Below are positions 38,007-46,597 of a stretch of 64,000 bases of DNA, piece by piece; positions within the stretch are counted from its first letter, which is position 1; each line of letters starts with the position of its first letter. The stretch is from assembly GCF_018919175.1 (NCBI RefSeq), contig NZ_JAHLQL010000006.1, positions 62,001-126,000 on the forward strand. The letters run 5' to 3'. This DNA is from Clostridium simiarum. GTDB lineage: Bacteria > Bacillota > Clostridia > Clostridiales > Clostridiaceae. A program made the position numbers and the translations under genes. Under the pieces are notes generated by a model. That model ran no database searches and was not told where the DNA came from. It was given only the letters and a program-made list of their open reading frames with translations.

Positions 38007-39803
38007 ATGAAAGTTGACGGAATAAAGGGATTTAAAAAGGACTTTGGAGTTATGATGCATTTTTTAAAGTTATCTTCTAAAATATCTAAAAAGTATATTC
38101 CTATTTTATTTATGTCATCCATATTTAAAGCGATAACTCCTTTTATTAACATCATTATGCCTAAATTTATTATAGATGAACTTCTTGATAAGAAAAGAAT
38201 AGAAGTATTTATTATGTTAGTTGCCATAATTGTAATAGCAAATGCTATACTGAATCTTACTAATAGGTGGCTAGATACCTTAGTAGATATAAAAAATATG
38301 GAAGTACTAAATGGCTTTGATTTGCTTGTAGGTAAAAATATAATGAATATGGATTTTGAAAAAATTGAAGATCCAGAGGTTTTAAACTTAAAAGATAAGG
38401 CTATATTTCCTTTGCGTAATCAACAAGTTTTAGAACGTATGATAAGGTGTATAGTGGATTCCATTTCTGGATTTATTACTATAATAGCACTTTTGGCAGT
38501 AATATCCACCTTGAATTTACTTATAGTTTTTATAATTATATTAATAGTTTTACTAAATTCTTTTTTGTACAAGAAATCTCAGGCAGCCCAGTATAAATTT
38601 TATGGGAGTTTAATACCTCTTAATAGGAAATTTGCATATTATTCAAAGATAACTTCGGATTTTTCTATGGGTAAAGATGTGAGATTATATAATATGCACC
38701 CACTTATTATGGGGAAAATTAAAGATTATAATAAAGAAAGTATTGATGGATTTGAAAAAATATTTAAATTAATGGGTAAATATAATGGATTAAATGAAGT
38801 TAATATGCAAATTCAAATGATAGTTGTTTATGCTTATATGACTTATAAAGTGTTAAAGGATAGTATTGGTATAGGTAATTTCACAATGTATATAAGCGCT
38901 ACTAACAAATTCAGTAATTCCATATCTGATTTTTTTAAAACCTTTATAGAATTTAGACAGATGTGCAGATATTTAGATTTATATCTTGAATTTGAACAGA
39001 TAGAGTCTTGTAGAAGTATAGGGGGAAAAAAGATTGAGAATATTGATTCTTGCATAATTGAATTTAAAAATGTATCCTTTAAATACCCTAGAAGTGCAAA
39101 CTATACATTGAAGAATGTATCTATTACCATAAGTAATGGTGAAAAGCTGTCTGTTGTAGGTCTAAACGGTGCGGGTAAAACTACATTTATAAAGCTTTTA
39201 ACAAGACTATATGAGCCTACAGAGGGTGAAATACTCCTTAATGGAGTAAATATAAAGGAATATCTCTATGAGGATTATATGAAGCTTTTATCAGTAGTTT
39301 TTCAGGATTACAAGCTTATGGCATTTTCTATTAAGGAAAATATCGCTCTAGACCAGCATGAAACTGCTAAAGATGAGGAAATACTTCAGGTTCTTGAAAA
39401 ATGCGGATTGGGAAAAGCTGTTTCAAAGCTAGACAAAGGAATATATACCTCTATATATAAATCCTTTGATAAGGATGGTATTGAGTTCTCAGGAGGGCAA
39501 TCGCAAAAACTTGCAATGGCTAGGGCAATATATAAAAATGCTCCTATAGTAGTACTTGATGAACCTACTGCGGCATTAGATCCAATCTCAGAATTTGAAA
39601 TTTATAGCAGTTTTAATAAACTAATTGGTGATAAAACTACCATATATATTTCTCATAGACTATCAAGCTGTAAATTCTGCCATAGAATAGCTGTGTTTGA
39701 TAAGGGTGAGATTGTTCAGTGTGGAACTCATAATGAATTAATTAAAAAAACAGGAAGTCAATATGAGGTTATGTATAGTGCACAGGCACAATATTATATA
39801 TAA
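38007..39803 (+). CDS. ABC transporter (membrane-ATPase fusion) of the RiPP locus, second
   Basis: A 598-aa partner with six membrane helices, Walker A GLNGAGKTT, signature FSGGQSQK and Walker B IVVLDEPTAALD. It starts at the base after the previous stop, and its ribosome binding site lies within the end of that gene. The two share long stretches (TRLYxPTxGEILLNGVNI), so they arose by duplication. Both retain apparently intact ATP sites. Confidence 0.88.
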   Translation: MKVDGIKGFKKDFGVMMHFLKLSSKISKKYIPILFMSSIFKAITPFINIIMPKFIIDELLDKKRIEVFIMLVAIIVIANAILNLTNRWLDTLVDIKNMEVLNGFDLLVGKNIMNMDFEKIEDPEVLNLKDKAIFPLRNQQVLERMIRCIVDSISGFITIIALLAVISTLNLLIVFIIILIVLLNSFLYKKSQAAQYKFYGSLIPLNRKFAYYSKITSDFSMGKDVRLYNMHPLIMGKIKDYNKESIDGFEKIFKLMGKYNGLNEVNMQIQMIVVYAYMTYKVLKDSIGIGNFTMYISATNKFSNSISDFFKTFIEFRQMCRYLDLYLEFEQIESCRSIGGKKIENIDSCIIEFKNVSFKYPRSANYTLKNVSITISNGEKLSVVGLNGAGKTTFIKLLTRLYEPTEGEILLNGVNIKEYLYEDYMKLLSVVFQDYKLMAFSIKENIALDQHETAKDEEILQVLEKCGLGKAVSKLDKGIYTSIYKSFDKDGIEFSGGQSQKLAMARAIYKNAPIVVLDEPTAALDPISEFEIYSSFNKLIGDKTTIYISHRLSSCKFCHRIAVFDKGEIVQCGTHNELIKKTGSQYEVMYSAQAQYYI

Positions 39804-39932
39804 GTGAAATTATGGTGAAAAGCTTATAAGATGGGTTACTAATGACGTTAACCAATAAAGTTAAGGTTTTGAAATATTAAATGGATGTAATGAATCTCAT
39901 TCTTACCTCATAAAGTATACGGCAACCATTGG

Positions 39933-40103
39933 TGTACAGATTGTACATATATGCACTCATCTAATGGTAAAATGATGTACAAACATGATAGAAGTATTAT
40001 GGCAAGTAAGTCATCTACAAATATAACAGTCGATTTAGCTATAGAAACACTTACAGAAGCAATGCAAACTCATAAATCTACTGTTGGATTAATTGTAGAA
40101 TAG
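39933..40103 (+). pseudogene. IS3-family transposase fragment
   Basis: The frame TDCTYM, NGKMMYKHDRSIMA, NITVDLAIETLTEAMQTHKS resembles the DDE core of IS3/IS150 OrfB transposases around the first catalytic Asp. There is no start, and the frame stops well short of the remaining catalytic residues. It is a short relic. Confidence 0.55.
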
Positions 40104-40133
40104 AAATAACCCCGATTAACTCGGGGCTATTTC
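40103..40133. terminator. Bidirectional terminator
   Basis: GAAATA-A-CCCCGA pairs with TCGGGG-C-TATTTC; T- and A-rich tails lie on both sides. It serves the minus-strand gene that ends at 40159. Confidence 0.75.
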
Positions 40134-40158
40134 TTTATATATAAAGGAAGGAATAGTC

Positions 40159-40425
40159 TTATAACCTTGTTGGAGTTTCTAGGAAGTAACCACAATTAGT
40201 GCATTGATATACATAGATAGTTACCTTTCCTAAATTAACGTCGTTAGCAACATAGGAGTACTTATAAACGTATTTATGACCAGTACATAACCTATTTACT
40301 TCACTCATGCAGGTATGCTTATCTTTTGATGCATTAGGAAGTGTACTAGCAAATGTTATAGTAGAAGTAGAAGCAACTAAAGCACACACCAAAACAGAAA
40401 ATAAAAGTTTTTTAAATTTTTTCAT
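40159..40425 (-). CDS. Small secreted protein with a CxxC pair
   Basis: An 88-aa protein with a clear signal peptide (MKKFKKLLFSVLVCALVAS, cut probably after TFA). The mature part of about 62 residues has cysteines in KHTCMSE, RLCTGHK and QCTNCGYF. A CTGH...CTNCG arrangement could bind zinc. AGGAGG precedes the ATG. The function is unknown. It lies next to the RiPP locus but on the other strand. Confidence 0.8.
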   Translation of the reverse strand: MKKFKKLLFSVLVCALVASTSTITFASTLPNASKDKHTCMSEVNRLCTGHKYVYKYSYVANDVNLGKVTIYVYQCTNCGYFLETPTRL

Positions 40426-40439
40426 TTGAAAACCTCCTA

Positions 40440-41011
40440 AATTTTTACTTCTACATCAGTTTACCATATTTTGTAATTTAATGCAACTAGGTTTTTATAC
40501 TTTATAGAGAAATATATATGAGATATAGTTAATATATTCTATTTCACAGGATAATGAAAAAGAAAATGGAGTTTAAGATGGTTTTTTATAGGTATGTAAG
40601 AAGTTATTAATTAAGGTAGATCTTAAAAATTAGAGTAAGATACCTCTAATCATTGCATTAGATATTAATATAAAAAAACAGTGGAAAGTATAGATATGTG
40701 TAGGATTAAAAGGTAAAGCTATAGATACTTGTTGATACAAAAATTAAACATGGATATAATTAATATAAGATGAATCTAAATAATAAGTCAATGTACGGGG
40801 CATTTTTGGCTTGTTATTTATTTTACTATAAGTAATCTGTAAAGTGGGCATTAATAAGTGAATAAAATATACTTTAAGGAAGAAATAATAGAGAAATAGA
40901 TGTGTTATCATGAAAGAGGAAAAATTAATAAAAATAACAAAAGAATAGAAATAAATATTTAGTTGGATATTAATATTCATGAAATAAGGAATCAAGTGGG
41001 GGTTAATTTAT
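40440..41011 (+). other. Intergenic, nothing recognised
   Basis: This is AT-rich, with scattered short frames and stops. I see no convincing gene, RNA or remnant. The right end carries the ribosome binding site GGGGGTT of the HutD-family gene. Confidence 0.5.
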
Positions 41012-41644
41012 ATGTCTTATAGTATTGAAATAGTTAGGAAAGATAATCAGAAAATAAGTAAGTGGTCTGGGGGTACTACTAGGGAGCTTTTTATATATCC
41101 AAAGGATGCAATATATAGTGAAGGTAATTTTAAATGGAGATTAAGCTCAGCGGTGGTGGATGTTGAAGAATCAGTATTTACATCTTTGCCAAGGGTAGAG
41201 AGAATTATTATGGTTATTCAGGGAGAATTATTACTCAAGCATGAAGGACATCATACAGTTAACTTGAAGCAATATGAACAGGATAGCTTTAGTGGACATT
41301 GGATAACTAGAAGCTTTGGCAAGGTTAGAGATTTTAATTTAATGATGGAAAAGGGCAATTGTGGGAAACTAGAAGTTATCTTTATTAATGAAAATGAAAA
41401 TATAGACATTGTATGGGAAAAGCATCTAGATAACTCCCAAATAGTTTCTTCAAAGGCTGTAGCATTTTATATGGTAAAGGGAAAGGTTGAAGTGAATTTT
41501 CTAAATGGCAAAAAGGAGATTCTATATGAAGAGGATTTATTATTGATTTATGGAGACTTGGGAGATGATTTGACCTTGACGAAGATTAAAAATTCTAGTG
41601 AAAAAGCAGAAATAATTAAGGCAGAAGTGTATTATTTGGAATGA
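41012..41644 (+). CDS. HutD/Ves family protein
   Basis: A 210-aa cupin-like protein of the HutD/Ves family. It has the opening KWSGGTTRELFIYP, the FKWRLSSAVVDVEESVFT motif and the GHW-TRSFG-VRDFNLMM segment. Family members are linked with histidine utilisation and cold-induced proteins, but the biochemical role is unclear. No hut genes are nearby. It appears monocistronic. Confidence 0.9.
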   Translation: MSYSIEIVRKDNQKISKWSGGTTRELFIYPKDAIYSEGNFKWRLSSAVVDVEESVFTSLPRVERIIMVIQGELLLKHEGHHTVNLKQYEQDSFSGHWITRSFGKVRDFNLMMEKGNCGKLEVIFINENENIDIVWEKHLDNSQIVSSKAVAFYMVKGKVEVNFLNGKKEILYEEDLLLIYGDLGDDLTLTKIKNSSEKAEIIKAEVYYLE

Positions 41645-42104
41645 TTTTAAAGGTAATCGCAGGTTTCTAAACTCTATGAAGAGCTAACACAAAAGCATGA
41701 AAAAAATTTAGATAGATATGTTTATCCGATGATTACCCGCTCTTAATACTACCATTTTCTTTAAAGTGGGAATAAAGAGGGGCTACGTCCTTGGATAAAG
41801 ATTTTTAAGCTTTATAGGGAGTAAAAATTCCCTATAAATACAAGAATTCTGTTTGTAGAGGGAAAAAACAGGATATAATCCAAAAACTATTGATATAGAT
41901 GGAAGAAATTTTAAAGAAAGGTTATAAAACAAAGGAATTATATAGAAGAAAGAGTGAAGTTAAATAGGGATTAAGGAAATGTTACCTTAATCCCTAAAAA
42001 TATTATTTTTAATAGAATTTAAATTTTCACATATATAGTTATTATGTTTCTTTAGATAAAAATTTGAACATAGTATTATGAAAGTATTTGATAAAATAGT
42101 CAAG
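41645..42104 (+). other. Intergenic with decayed frames and one hairpin
   Basis: The only clear structure is a 12-bp perfect inverted repeat, TAGGGATTAAGG (41965-41976) with CCTTAATCCCTA (41985-41996), terminator-like but with a poor T run. Short frames between 41650 and 41960 look like remnants that I cannot identify. Confidence 0.5.
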
Positions 42105-42476
42105 CTACATTACTCTTCCAGGTAATATTGCATCTAAGACTCCAATAACTACAGCTGCTAATAATGCACCTATTATAGATACTCTCATATTTGGTACCAA
42201 AAATTGTGTTAAATATATTATTATAGCAGCAATAACAAATCCTTTGATGCCCTTTCCTAGAGGGGATGCATCCACTCCCATAAAGGATTCTACTAAAGAA
42301 TCTAATACAGTTATTACAATTGCAGCTAACAAAAATGACCATAATCCGTTAATAGTAAAACCAGGTGTGAAAAAGGATGTTATCCCTAAAACAACTGCAA
42401 CTAATATTAATCTTATTATCCAACCTAAAAAACCATTATTTGAACGTTCTTTTTCATGTTCTTTCTCGTTTCCCAT
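42105..42476 (-). CDS. Phage-holin-like membrane protein (PF04020-type)
   Basis: A 123-aa protein with a charged N-terminus (KEHEKERSN) and about four hydrophobic helices containing GWIIRLILVAVV and LLAAVVIGVLDAILP. This is the pattern of the chromosomal family called mycobacterial four-TMS holin-like. No phage genes surround it, so a lysis role is unlikely. GGAGG precedes the start. Confidence 0.85.
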   Translation of the reverse strand: MGNEKEHEKERSNNGFLGWIIRLILVAVVLGITSFFTPGFTINGLWSFLLAAIVITVLDSLVESFMGVDASPLGKGIKGFVIAAIIIYLTQFLVPNMRVSIIGALLAAVVIGVLDAILPGRVM

Positions 42477-42798
42477 GAAGATTCCTCCTTTATAAAATTT
42501 TCTTACACATATATTGGCACATATATAGTATGCTCATATAATTTAAAAATATAATAGTTAATAAAAAATATTTACAATTTACAATAGTTTTGGTAATATA
42601 TTACCAAAGCTAATTACTAATGGTAAGTATTATGAACAGATATACTGTAAACAACCTGAGATATTATCCATAAAAGCACACTTATAGATAATAAAGGATA
42701 AGTAAGAAATTTCTTTAAAACCATTAATGATTTATATTGAAACATGATTTAGAGGGAATATGTTATGAATAATGAAATATGAATTAAATGGAGGGTTT
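42477..42798 (+). other. Divergent intergenic region
   Basis: This holds the promoters of the flanking divergent genes. TGGTAATATATTACCA at 42591-42606 is a near-perfect palindrome and could be an operator. No gene is seen. Confidence 0.4.
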
Positions 42799-43239
42799 AT
42801 GAAGAGAGGTATAAATATATTATTAGGTGCTTTACTTTTTTGGTTTACCTTAGACATTACAGGGTTTTCTTTAGGAAGCTTTTGCTTAGTTGAAAGTCCT
42901 GGTATACTAAGTGGTGATACTGTTTGGTGGATAATTTTTGTATGTTGCTTTATATTATTTTTCTTAAAAGAAAAACAAGGGAAATATGTGTTATCAGTAT
43001 TTCTTACAGCTTGGATTATAATTCAATATTTTTCACATTGGAATTACACAATCTTTGGGGTAACTGAAAGAAAATTGACAGGGTATAATAAATATTTTGC
43101 TAATACATTTCATATTATTCCACCCTCTGATAGTGTACTGATACCGGATTTATATCATATAATACTGCATATATTGATAATCTCGTTATTTGTTTTAATA
43201 ATAGTAGATATATTTCAAAAAAGAAAAACTGACTTTTAG
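42799..43239 (+). CDS. Membrane protein, unknown
   Basis: A 146-aa protein with four predicted hydrophobic segments (residues 4-25, 40-57, 65-80, 115-138). ATG 42799 follows TGGAGGG; an upstream in-frame ATG at 42772 lacks a binding site. No family recognised. It is followed by two small genes on the same strand. Confidence 0.75.
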   Translation: MKRGINILLGALLFWFTLDITGFSLGSFCLVESPGILSGDTVWWIIFVCCFILFFLKEKQGKYVLSVFLTAWIIIQYFSHWNYTIFGVTERKLTGYNKYFANTFHIIPPSDSVLIPDLYHIILHILIISLFVLIIVDIFQKRKTDF

Positions 43240-43359
43240 TTAAGAGTGATATAACATATAATATACTGTAAATCATATTTTACTAAACAATAATATAGTA
43301 GGATATTAATAGCTTATTATATATGGACTTACTAAAGATATAATAAGGAGGGAAAATAA

Positions 43360-43455
43360 ATGGGTTATACAACAAAATTTATTCTCGTTTTAGCTCTGGG
43401 CAAAGATTACATGGAACAAATAGAACAAGAATTTGTTCAGAGCCTAATTTATTAG
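43360..43455 (+). CDS. 31-residue small ORF with good RBS
   Basis: AAGGAGGG 8 nt before the ATG starts MGYTTKFILVLALGKDYMEQ, ending at a TAG. The N-terminus is mildly hydrophobic and the rest acidic. It may be a real small protein or the start of a truncated gene. No homology is recognised. Confidence 0.4.
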   Translation: MGYTTKFILVLALGKDYMEQIEQEFVQSLIY

Positions 43456-43532
43456 ATTAATTTAGTGAAAATTGTTTTGTGTGATCTTTGCTTTATTATT
43501 TACAAATAATAAAGTGGATAGGAGCAAAGACC

Positions 43533-43808
43533 ATGAAATATGAAAATGCTGAAGAGATACTACCAGAATATATTCTTCAATTGATTCAAGAATATATAGA
43601 AGGTGGATATTTATATATACCAATAAAATATGAGAATAAAAAGCTTTGGGGAGAAAATAGCGGTGCAAAAGATGCCTTAAAAAAAAGAAATACAGAGATT
43701 TTCAATAAATATAACAAAGGTATATCTGTAAAAAAACTTGCTGAGAGCTATTATCTTACAGAGCATAGTATTAGAAGGATAATTAGAAAAGAAAAAGAAA
43801 ATATATGA
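43533..43808 (+). CDS. CD3324-family protein (Mor-like HTH)
   Basis: A 91-aa protein. The first part (NAEEILPEYILQLIQEYIEG, then YLYIP) and the basic middle (KKLWGENSGAKDALKKRN) are typical of the CD3324 family. The C-terminus (GISVKKLAESYYLTEHSIRR) is a helix-turn-helix like the Mor/C activator type. ATG 43533 follows AGGAGCAAAG; an in-frame ATG at 43488 precedes it without a binding site. It is probably a DNA-binding regulator of unknown target. Confidence 0.8.
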   Translation: MKYENAEEILPEYILQLIQEYIEGGYLYIPIKYENKKLWGENSGAKDALKKRNTEIFNKYNKGISVKKLAESYYLTEHSIRRIIRKEKENI

Positions 43809-43811
43809 TAT

Positions 43812-43855
43812 AACTCGGTATTTACTATTATTAAATTAGTAAATACCGAGTTTTT
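43812..43855 (+). terminator. Strong terminator after the CD3324-family gene
   Basis: AACTCGGTATTTACT (from 43812) pairs with AGTAAATACCGAGTT (43838-43852), followed by TTTTT. Confidence 0.85.
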
Positions 43856-44005
43856 ATATCTATAAATTCTACTATTAAATTAGTAAATACTAAGTTTTAT
43901 ATCTATAAATTCTACTATTAAATTAATAAATACTAAGTTTTATATCTATAATTTTTATTATTAAATCAGCAAATATTAAGTTTCATATTTATAATTTATA
44001 CTATT
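43839..44005 (+). repeat. Degenerate tandem copies of a terminator arm
   Basis: The block made of TACTATTAAATTAGTAAATA, CTAAGTTT and TATATCTATAAATTCTA recurs about three more times after the terminator, each copy more diverged. Only the right arm is repeated, so later copies cannot form the original hairpin. The rest of 44006-44323 shows no gene. Confidence 0.7.
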
Positions 44006-44323
44006 AAAATAGAAGACTTTTAGCTTGGGATTTAGTGGTGAAATATGAACAAACTTAATATAGAATCATTTAGGAACTTGAGAAGTCACAGGTAATGGGG
44101 TTAATATATTTATGAGAAGGCTATAGGATGGTTAGAAAGAGATTTAAAGTAAATAATATTAATGTATTATAAAAAATAATTATGAAAGTAAATAATATTT
44201 ATATATAGATTTAATAAAATTTCTTTATTTAGAATAATAGCTATTCATATGTTACCATAATATGGATGTAGCTTTATTAATGAATATATATATTATAAAA
44301 ATAAATTATATAGGAGTAAACTA

Positions 44324-45052
44324 ATGAATAAGTTAACAGTTTTAGAAATAAAGTTTGATTTTAATGGGGAGACAAATGTGATTTTTCCAGTTATATTAAG
44401 TGATGAAAGTGAAGTTGTTTTAATTGATTGCGGATACCCTAATTTTTTACCTTTAATAAAGGCTGCTGCAAAAAAACAGGGAATTGATATTAGTAAATTA
44501 ACAAAAATAATTATAACACATCATGATTTTGACCATATGGGATCTTTGGCAGAATTTAAAAGAGAGTATCCACATATTAAGGTTCTTGCATCAAGTGAGG
44601 ATGAAAAATATATTAGTGGTAAGGAAAAGTCTTTAAGATTGCAGCAAGCAGAAGCTATATTTCATGAGCTTCCTGAGGAGGAAAAACAGGGGGCAAAGAA
44701 ATTTCAAAGGTTTATTGAGTCAATAGAAAGTGTTCCAGTGGATATATGCTTAAAGGATAAGGATTTATTGCCTTTATGTGAAGGTGTAGAAATAATTGCT
44801 ACTCCAGGACATATGCCAGGGCATATTTCAATTTATATAAAAAATAGTAAAACGTTGATTTCAGGAGATGCCTTAGTAATAGAAAATGAGGAATTAGTCA
44901 TTGCAAATCCACAGTATACTTTAGATATTGTTGAAGCAAAAAATTCTATAAGAAAGTTATTAAATTATGAAATAGATAAAATTATATGTTACCATGGTGG
45001 CATATATACTAAAAATATTAAAGAATCATTAGAAAAGATTATCTCAGACTAA
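44324..45052 (+). CDS. Metallo-beta-lactamase fold hydrolase
   Basis: A 242-aa MBL-fold protein with metal motif THHDFDH (the HHDxDH variant in which the third position is Asp), PGHMPGHIS, SGDALV and CYHGG near the end. These are glyoxalase-II-like or lactonase-like enzymes; the substrate is unknown. AGGAGTAAACTA precedes the ATG. The 3' end is part of a 44-bp tandem duplication. Confidence 0.9.
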   Translation: MNKLTVLEIKFDFNGETNVIFPVILSDESEVVLIDCGYPNFLPLIKAAAKKQGIDISKLTKIIITHHDFDHMGSLAEFKREYPHIKVLASSEDEKYISGKEKSLRLQQAEAIFHELPEEEKQGAKKFQRFIESIESVPVDICLKDKDLLPLCEGVEIIATPGHMPGHISIYIKNSKTLISGDALVIENEELVIANPQYTLDIVEAKNSIRKLLNYEIDKIICYHGGIYTKNIKESLEKIISD

Positions 45053-45165
45053 TTTAATTATTAGGTAAAACTTAGAAAAAGATTATCTCAGACTAATTTA
45101 ATTATTAGGTAAAACTTAGAAAAAGATCATCTCAACTAATTTAATCATTAAGTGAAAGCTAATCT
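45037..45165 (+). repeat. 44-bp tandem repeat, three copies
   Basis: The segment starting GATTATCTCAGACTAATTTA recurs at 45037, 45081 and 45125. The first copy includes the last codons and stop of the MBL gene. The third copy is diverged. It looks like slippage duplication of a gene end. Confidence 0.85.
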
Positions 45166-45311
45166 GAGGTAGAGCTTGTAGCTCCATATAAGGATTAGTT
45201 AAGCGTATTTAGGTACTAGCAGTGCTTATGCTATAAATGGGGATGACTTAATTAAAGGAGAGAACTTTGTGTATTAATCTGATTTAACTAAGTAATTTAT
45301 GGGGATGGGGT

Positions 45312-45377
45312 ATGAAAATAAATATGATTAAGGACTTAGAGAGTTTAGAGGTGGGAGAGAAAAATAAATATGATTAA
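45312..45377 (+). pseudogene. Duplicated 5' end of the GNAT gene
   Basis: A 21-codon frame, MKINMIKDLESLEVGEKNKYD, repeats the start of the following acetyltransferase: AAATAAATATGATTAAG is followed by similar codons in both. The duplicate ends by running into the true gene start. It may affect translation initiation but is not a gene of its own. Confidence 0.5.
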
Positions 45378-45804
45378 GCAATTAGAAAATTTTGAAATGG
45401 AACAGGTTATGAATATCTGGTTAAAGACTAATATTACAGCTCATAATTTTATACCAAAGGAGTATTGGATTAAAAATTATGATGTTGTTAAAGATGAGTA
45501 CATGCCGATTTCCACAACTTTTGTTTACAAAGAAGATGATACAATTAAAGCATTTATAAGCATTATAGAGAATTCATTTATTGGTGCCTTATTTGTTTTA
45601 GAAGATTATCAGGGGCAAGGTATAGGTAAAAAGCTTTTAGATCATTGTAAATCTTTATATTCAAATTTAGAATTAGGAGTTTATGAAAAAAACACAGCCG
45701 CAGTTAATTTCTATAAGCATTGTGGTTTTATAGTGAAAAAAGAGCAACTAAATGAGGATTCAGGTATTACGGAATATATAATGGCATGGACAAAAGAAGA
45801 CTAA
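45370..45804 (+). CDS. GNAT acetyltransferase (YjaB-like)
   Basis: A 144-aa GNAT protein with the opening MNIWLKTNITAHNFIP, acetyl-CoA loop EDYQGQGIGKKLL and the AVNFYKHCGF motif. The layout matches the YjaB/PhnO-like group. The substrate is unknown. A terminator follows. Its 5' end is partly duplicated just upstream. Confidence 0.88.
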   Translation: MIKQLENFEMEQVMNIWLKTNITAHNFIPKEYWIKNYDVVKDEYMPISTTFVYKEDDTIKAFISIIENSFIGALFVLEDYQGQGIGKKLLDHCKSLYSNLELGVYEKNTAAVNFYKHCGFIVKKEQLNEDSGITEYIMAWTKED

Positions 45805-45808
45805 TGAA

Positions 45809-45836
45809 AGAGCAATCAAAAGGTTGCTCTTTTTTA
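45809..45836 (+). terminator. Terminator after the GNAT gene
   Basis: AGAGCAA (45809-45815) pairs with TTGCTCT (45824-45830), followed by T6. Confidence 0.85.
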
Positions 45837-45870
45837 GAGGAAAAATTAAAGTAAATAGTATAGATTTTTT

Positions 45871-46338
45871 CTATAACCTTAAGCCTTTAATGTCTTTTAT
45901 TCTTGATAGAATAATGTTGCAACTTAACGATAAGACCCCTGGTAATTTATGGATTACTTCCTTTAAAAATGATTCCATGGCTTCACTGTCTTCAGAAATG
46001 GCATGGACGTGAAGTTTATTTTTACCAGATACATGATAAATCTGTGTTACTGTATCGTTGGCATTTAAAATATCCACAACTTTTTGAAAGCTTACTGGTT
46101 CAACTTCAATTTCATAATAAGAGGATACAGCACTACCAATTTTTTGTGGATTGATTATGGTGGTGTATTCTTCAATTATACCTTTTTCCTCTAAGGAACT
46201 GATTCTGGATTTTACAGCTACCCTAGAGAGACCAACAGCCTCGCCAATATCTACATAACTCATGCGAGCATTTTGTGTTAGTAATTTAATGATGGCTTTA
46301 TCTATTTCATCTAAACCTTTTAAGTACAAATACATCAC
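45871..46338 (-). CDS. Lrp/AsnC-family transcriptional regulator
   Basis: A protein of about 155 aa with an N-terminal helix-turn-helix (DEIDKAIIKLLTQNARMSYV, then GLSRVAVKSRISSLEEKGII) and a C-terminal RAM ligand-binding domain. The start is uncertain: GTG 46338, ATG 46335 or the nearby TTG, the last having the best spacing from GAGGTG. It is divergent from the MATE gene, about 250 nt away, which it may regulate. Confidence 0.9.
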   Translation of the reverse strand: MMYLYLKGLDEIDKAIIKLLTQNARMSYVDIGEAVGLSRVAVKSRISSLEEKGIIEEYTTIINPQKIGSAVSSYYEIEVEPVSFQKVVDILNANDTVTQIYHVSGKNKLHVHAISEDSEAMESFLKEVIHKLPGVLSLSCNIILSRIKDIKGLRL

Positions 46339-46507
46339 CTCTATTTTTCTATGTTGTATTTATAATAAAGCTTTTGTTTATGAAAATCAAGGGTGGGTTG
46401 CCTTTTGTTAAGCTTGTATTGACAAATAGTAAGTGCGATGCTAAACTAAATGAAATTACAAAAGTAAAGTTTGAAATTACGTTATGAAACAATGGGAGGG
46501 TGTTACA

Positions 46508-46597
46508 ATGAAAGCAATTAATAAAAGTGTACTTAGAAAACTTAAAATCAGTCTAGTATTTACTATAGGAGTAGGAGATAGATTTAGCAATGATTAA
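46508..46597 (+). CDS. 29-codon leader ORF overlapping the MATE start
   Basis: GGGAGGG precedes ATG 46508. The frame encodes a basic 29-residue peptide (MKAINKSVLRKLKISLVF...) and stops inside the first codons of the MATE gene, overlapping its ATG at 46590. It could couple or regulate translation of the efflux gene, or be the start of a lost small gene. Confidence 0.4.
   Translation: MKAINKSVLRKLKISLVFTIGVGDRFSND

Noticed and set aside
40744..40995. Minus-strand 83-codon frame
   Set aside because: No ribosome binding site and low-complexity AT-rich composition; no recognisable features.
42105..42476. Prophage lysis module
   Set aside because: The holin-like protein belongs to a common chromosomal family and no other phage genes are near.
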